In this document: positions 63,355-64,000 of the stretch, one piece after another
Numbering within the stretch: position 1 is the stretch's first letter
Layout of the letters: every line of letters starts with the position of its first letter
From: Acidimicrobiia bacterium
GTDB taxonomy: Bacteria > Actinomycetota > Acidimicrobiia > Spongiisociales > ZC4RG35
Length of the DNA: 64,000 nt
Direction: 5' to 3'
Assembly (NCBI GenBank): GCA_028285585.1
Contig: JANQOU010000006.1
Location: forward strand, 496,001 to 560,000
The notes under the pieces: model-generated
Seen by the model: the letters and a program-made list of their open reading frames with translations, nothing else
Databases searched by the model: none
What the model was told of the DNA's origin: nothing
Made by a program: the position numbers and the translations under genes

Positions 63355-64000
63355 CGTTGAGTTACGTCGAGATCGAAGTGAAGGCAAAAACCGTCGACCT
63401 AGCGGTCGAGGCTGCGATGCAGGAGCTGGGTATCGAAGATCGAGATCAGCTTTCTGTTGAGGTGGTCACCGAGCCCGTCAAGGGTTTTCTTGGCATGGGT
63501 GGGCAGGATGCGGTAGTCCGAGTGAAGCGTCGCAAGAAACAGCGACGCCGCGGCAACCGGCGCAAGGGCGGTTCACAGTCGACAGAGAAGCGGCCCAGTT
63601 CCTCACAACCCAAGAATCCACAGCGCGACCGTCAGAAGTCGGCTAAGAATGGGGGCGAACGGGGGTCAAAGGCCAAGAGCTCCAAACCCAGGGCTCCGGA
63701 GAAGAAAGAGAAGACAGTGAGTGACGATCGACCCGTTCTCCCAGTCGAAGAACAAGCACAGATCGCCAAGGACTTCCTTGAAGGGCTCGTGGATGTGTAT
63801 GGGCTCGAGGGCACGGTCACCACTGAGGTCGAAGACGACGTGATCGTGGCTGATGTCTCCGGAGATCAAACCGAAGCTCTGGTCGGCGTTCGTGGCTCGG
63901 TGAGGTCGGCTATCCACGAATTGACCCGTACCGTCTTGCAAAAACACGCCCAAGACACTGCAAGATTCCGGCTTGACATCGCCGGCTATGCGGAGCGTCG
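63351..64000 (+). CDS. khpB: RNA-binding protein KhpB (Jag), partial
   Basis: The gene runs off the right edge. It starts at an ATG overlapping the yidC stop, with GGAGGAG directly upstream. Residues about 4-55 are the Jag_N domain, including VVTEPVKGFLGMGGQDAVVRV. A long Lys/Arg/Ser-rich linker (about 57-120) follows, then the KH domain (about 138-215) with ALVGVRGSVRSAIHELTRTVLQ. The R3H domain should follow outside the window. It is linked to cell elongation and RNA binding in other bacteria. Confidence 0.92.
   Translation, partial: MTLSYVEIEVKAKTVDLAVEAAMQELGIEDRDQLSVEVVTEPVKGFLGMGGQDAVVRVKRRKKQRRRGNRRKGGSQSTEKRPSSSQPKNPQRDRQKSAKNGGERGSKAKSSKPRAPEKKEKTVSDDRPVLPVEEQAQIAKDFLEGLVDVYGLEGTVTTEVEDDVIVADVSGDQTEALVGVRGSVRSAIHELTRTVLQKHAQDTARFRLDIAGYAER

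Overview
The window reads as a chromosomal segment of a high-GC actinobacterium, probably a deep-branching, Acidimicrobiia-like lineage. The pointers are the FHA/PstP/RodA/PbpA/PASTA-kinase cluster, CrgA, a DUF3566 gene next to gyrA, an F420-type luciferase-like oxidoreductase, frequent GTG/TTG starts and many 4-bp start/stop overlaps. The lineage call is inference. The right end is the replication-origin region.

Layout. 1-2.6 kb: menaquinone/ubiquinone methyltransferase fragment, serS and a membrane-anchored unknown. 2.7-4.0 kb: low-information accessory stretch with an AraC-regulator remnant, small ORFs and a HIRAN protein, then tRNA-Leu(CAG). 4.2-11.1 kb: fhaA-fhaB-pstP-rodA-pbpA-pknB (growth and cell-wall signalling) facing crgA. 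11.2-20.3 kb: nitrilase, thiolase, tRNA-Ala, metY with a CoA-binding protein, a TetR regulator between an oxidoreductase and a drug-type ABC exporter whose ATPase is split by an in-frame TGA, and an F420-type oxidoreductase. 20.4-26 kb: tRNA-Ile followed by a decayed integrative island (integrase and excisionase pseudogenes, a methyltransferase/endonuclease pair, small membrane proteins) and an OsmC-like protein. 26.1-33.3 kb: a compact, apparently complete histidine operon read leftward (hisG, hisC-HAD fusion, hisB, hisH, hisF, hisA-hisI-hisE fusion, hisD), preceded by a histidine-rich leader peptide and an attenuator hairpin. 33.3-43.2 kb: deoxy-sugar/furanoside catabolism (GH172-type hydrolase, FGGY kinase, LacI, rhamnulose-phosphate aldolase/dehydrogenase fusion, DeoR, rhamnulokinase, class II aldolase, a deleted fucI, fucU). 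43.4-52 kb: secreted and membrane proteins, a large BNR beta-propeller protein, TauE permease, enoyl-CoA hydratase, and a three-gene operon that opens with a predicted AhpD-like selenoprotein. 52.1-64 kb: DUF3566, gyrA, gyrB, dciA-like, recF, dnaN, dnaA (all leftward), the origin region, then rpmH, rnpA, yidD, yidC, khpB (rightward).

The most notable observations are: (1) a CxxU-type selenoprotein in which TGA occupies the second catalytic cysteine of an AhpD fold; (2) a his-operon attenuator with a possibly leaderless, His-rich leader peptide; (3) HisA-HisI-HisE and HisC-HAD fusions that place the whole histidine pathway in seven genes; (4) five copies of a TTAC-N3-GTA operator in the two promoters around the TetR gene; (5) a two-copy inverted-repeat element, each copy filling a convergent intergenic gap; (6) a TTGCTATAGCAA palindrome family; (7) a fucI gene reduced to its two ends; and (8) rnpA starting inside rpmH.
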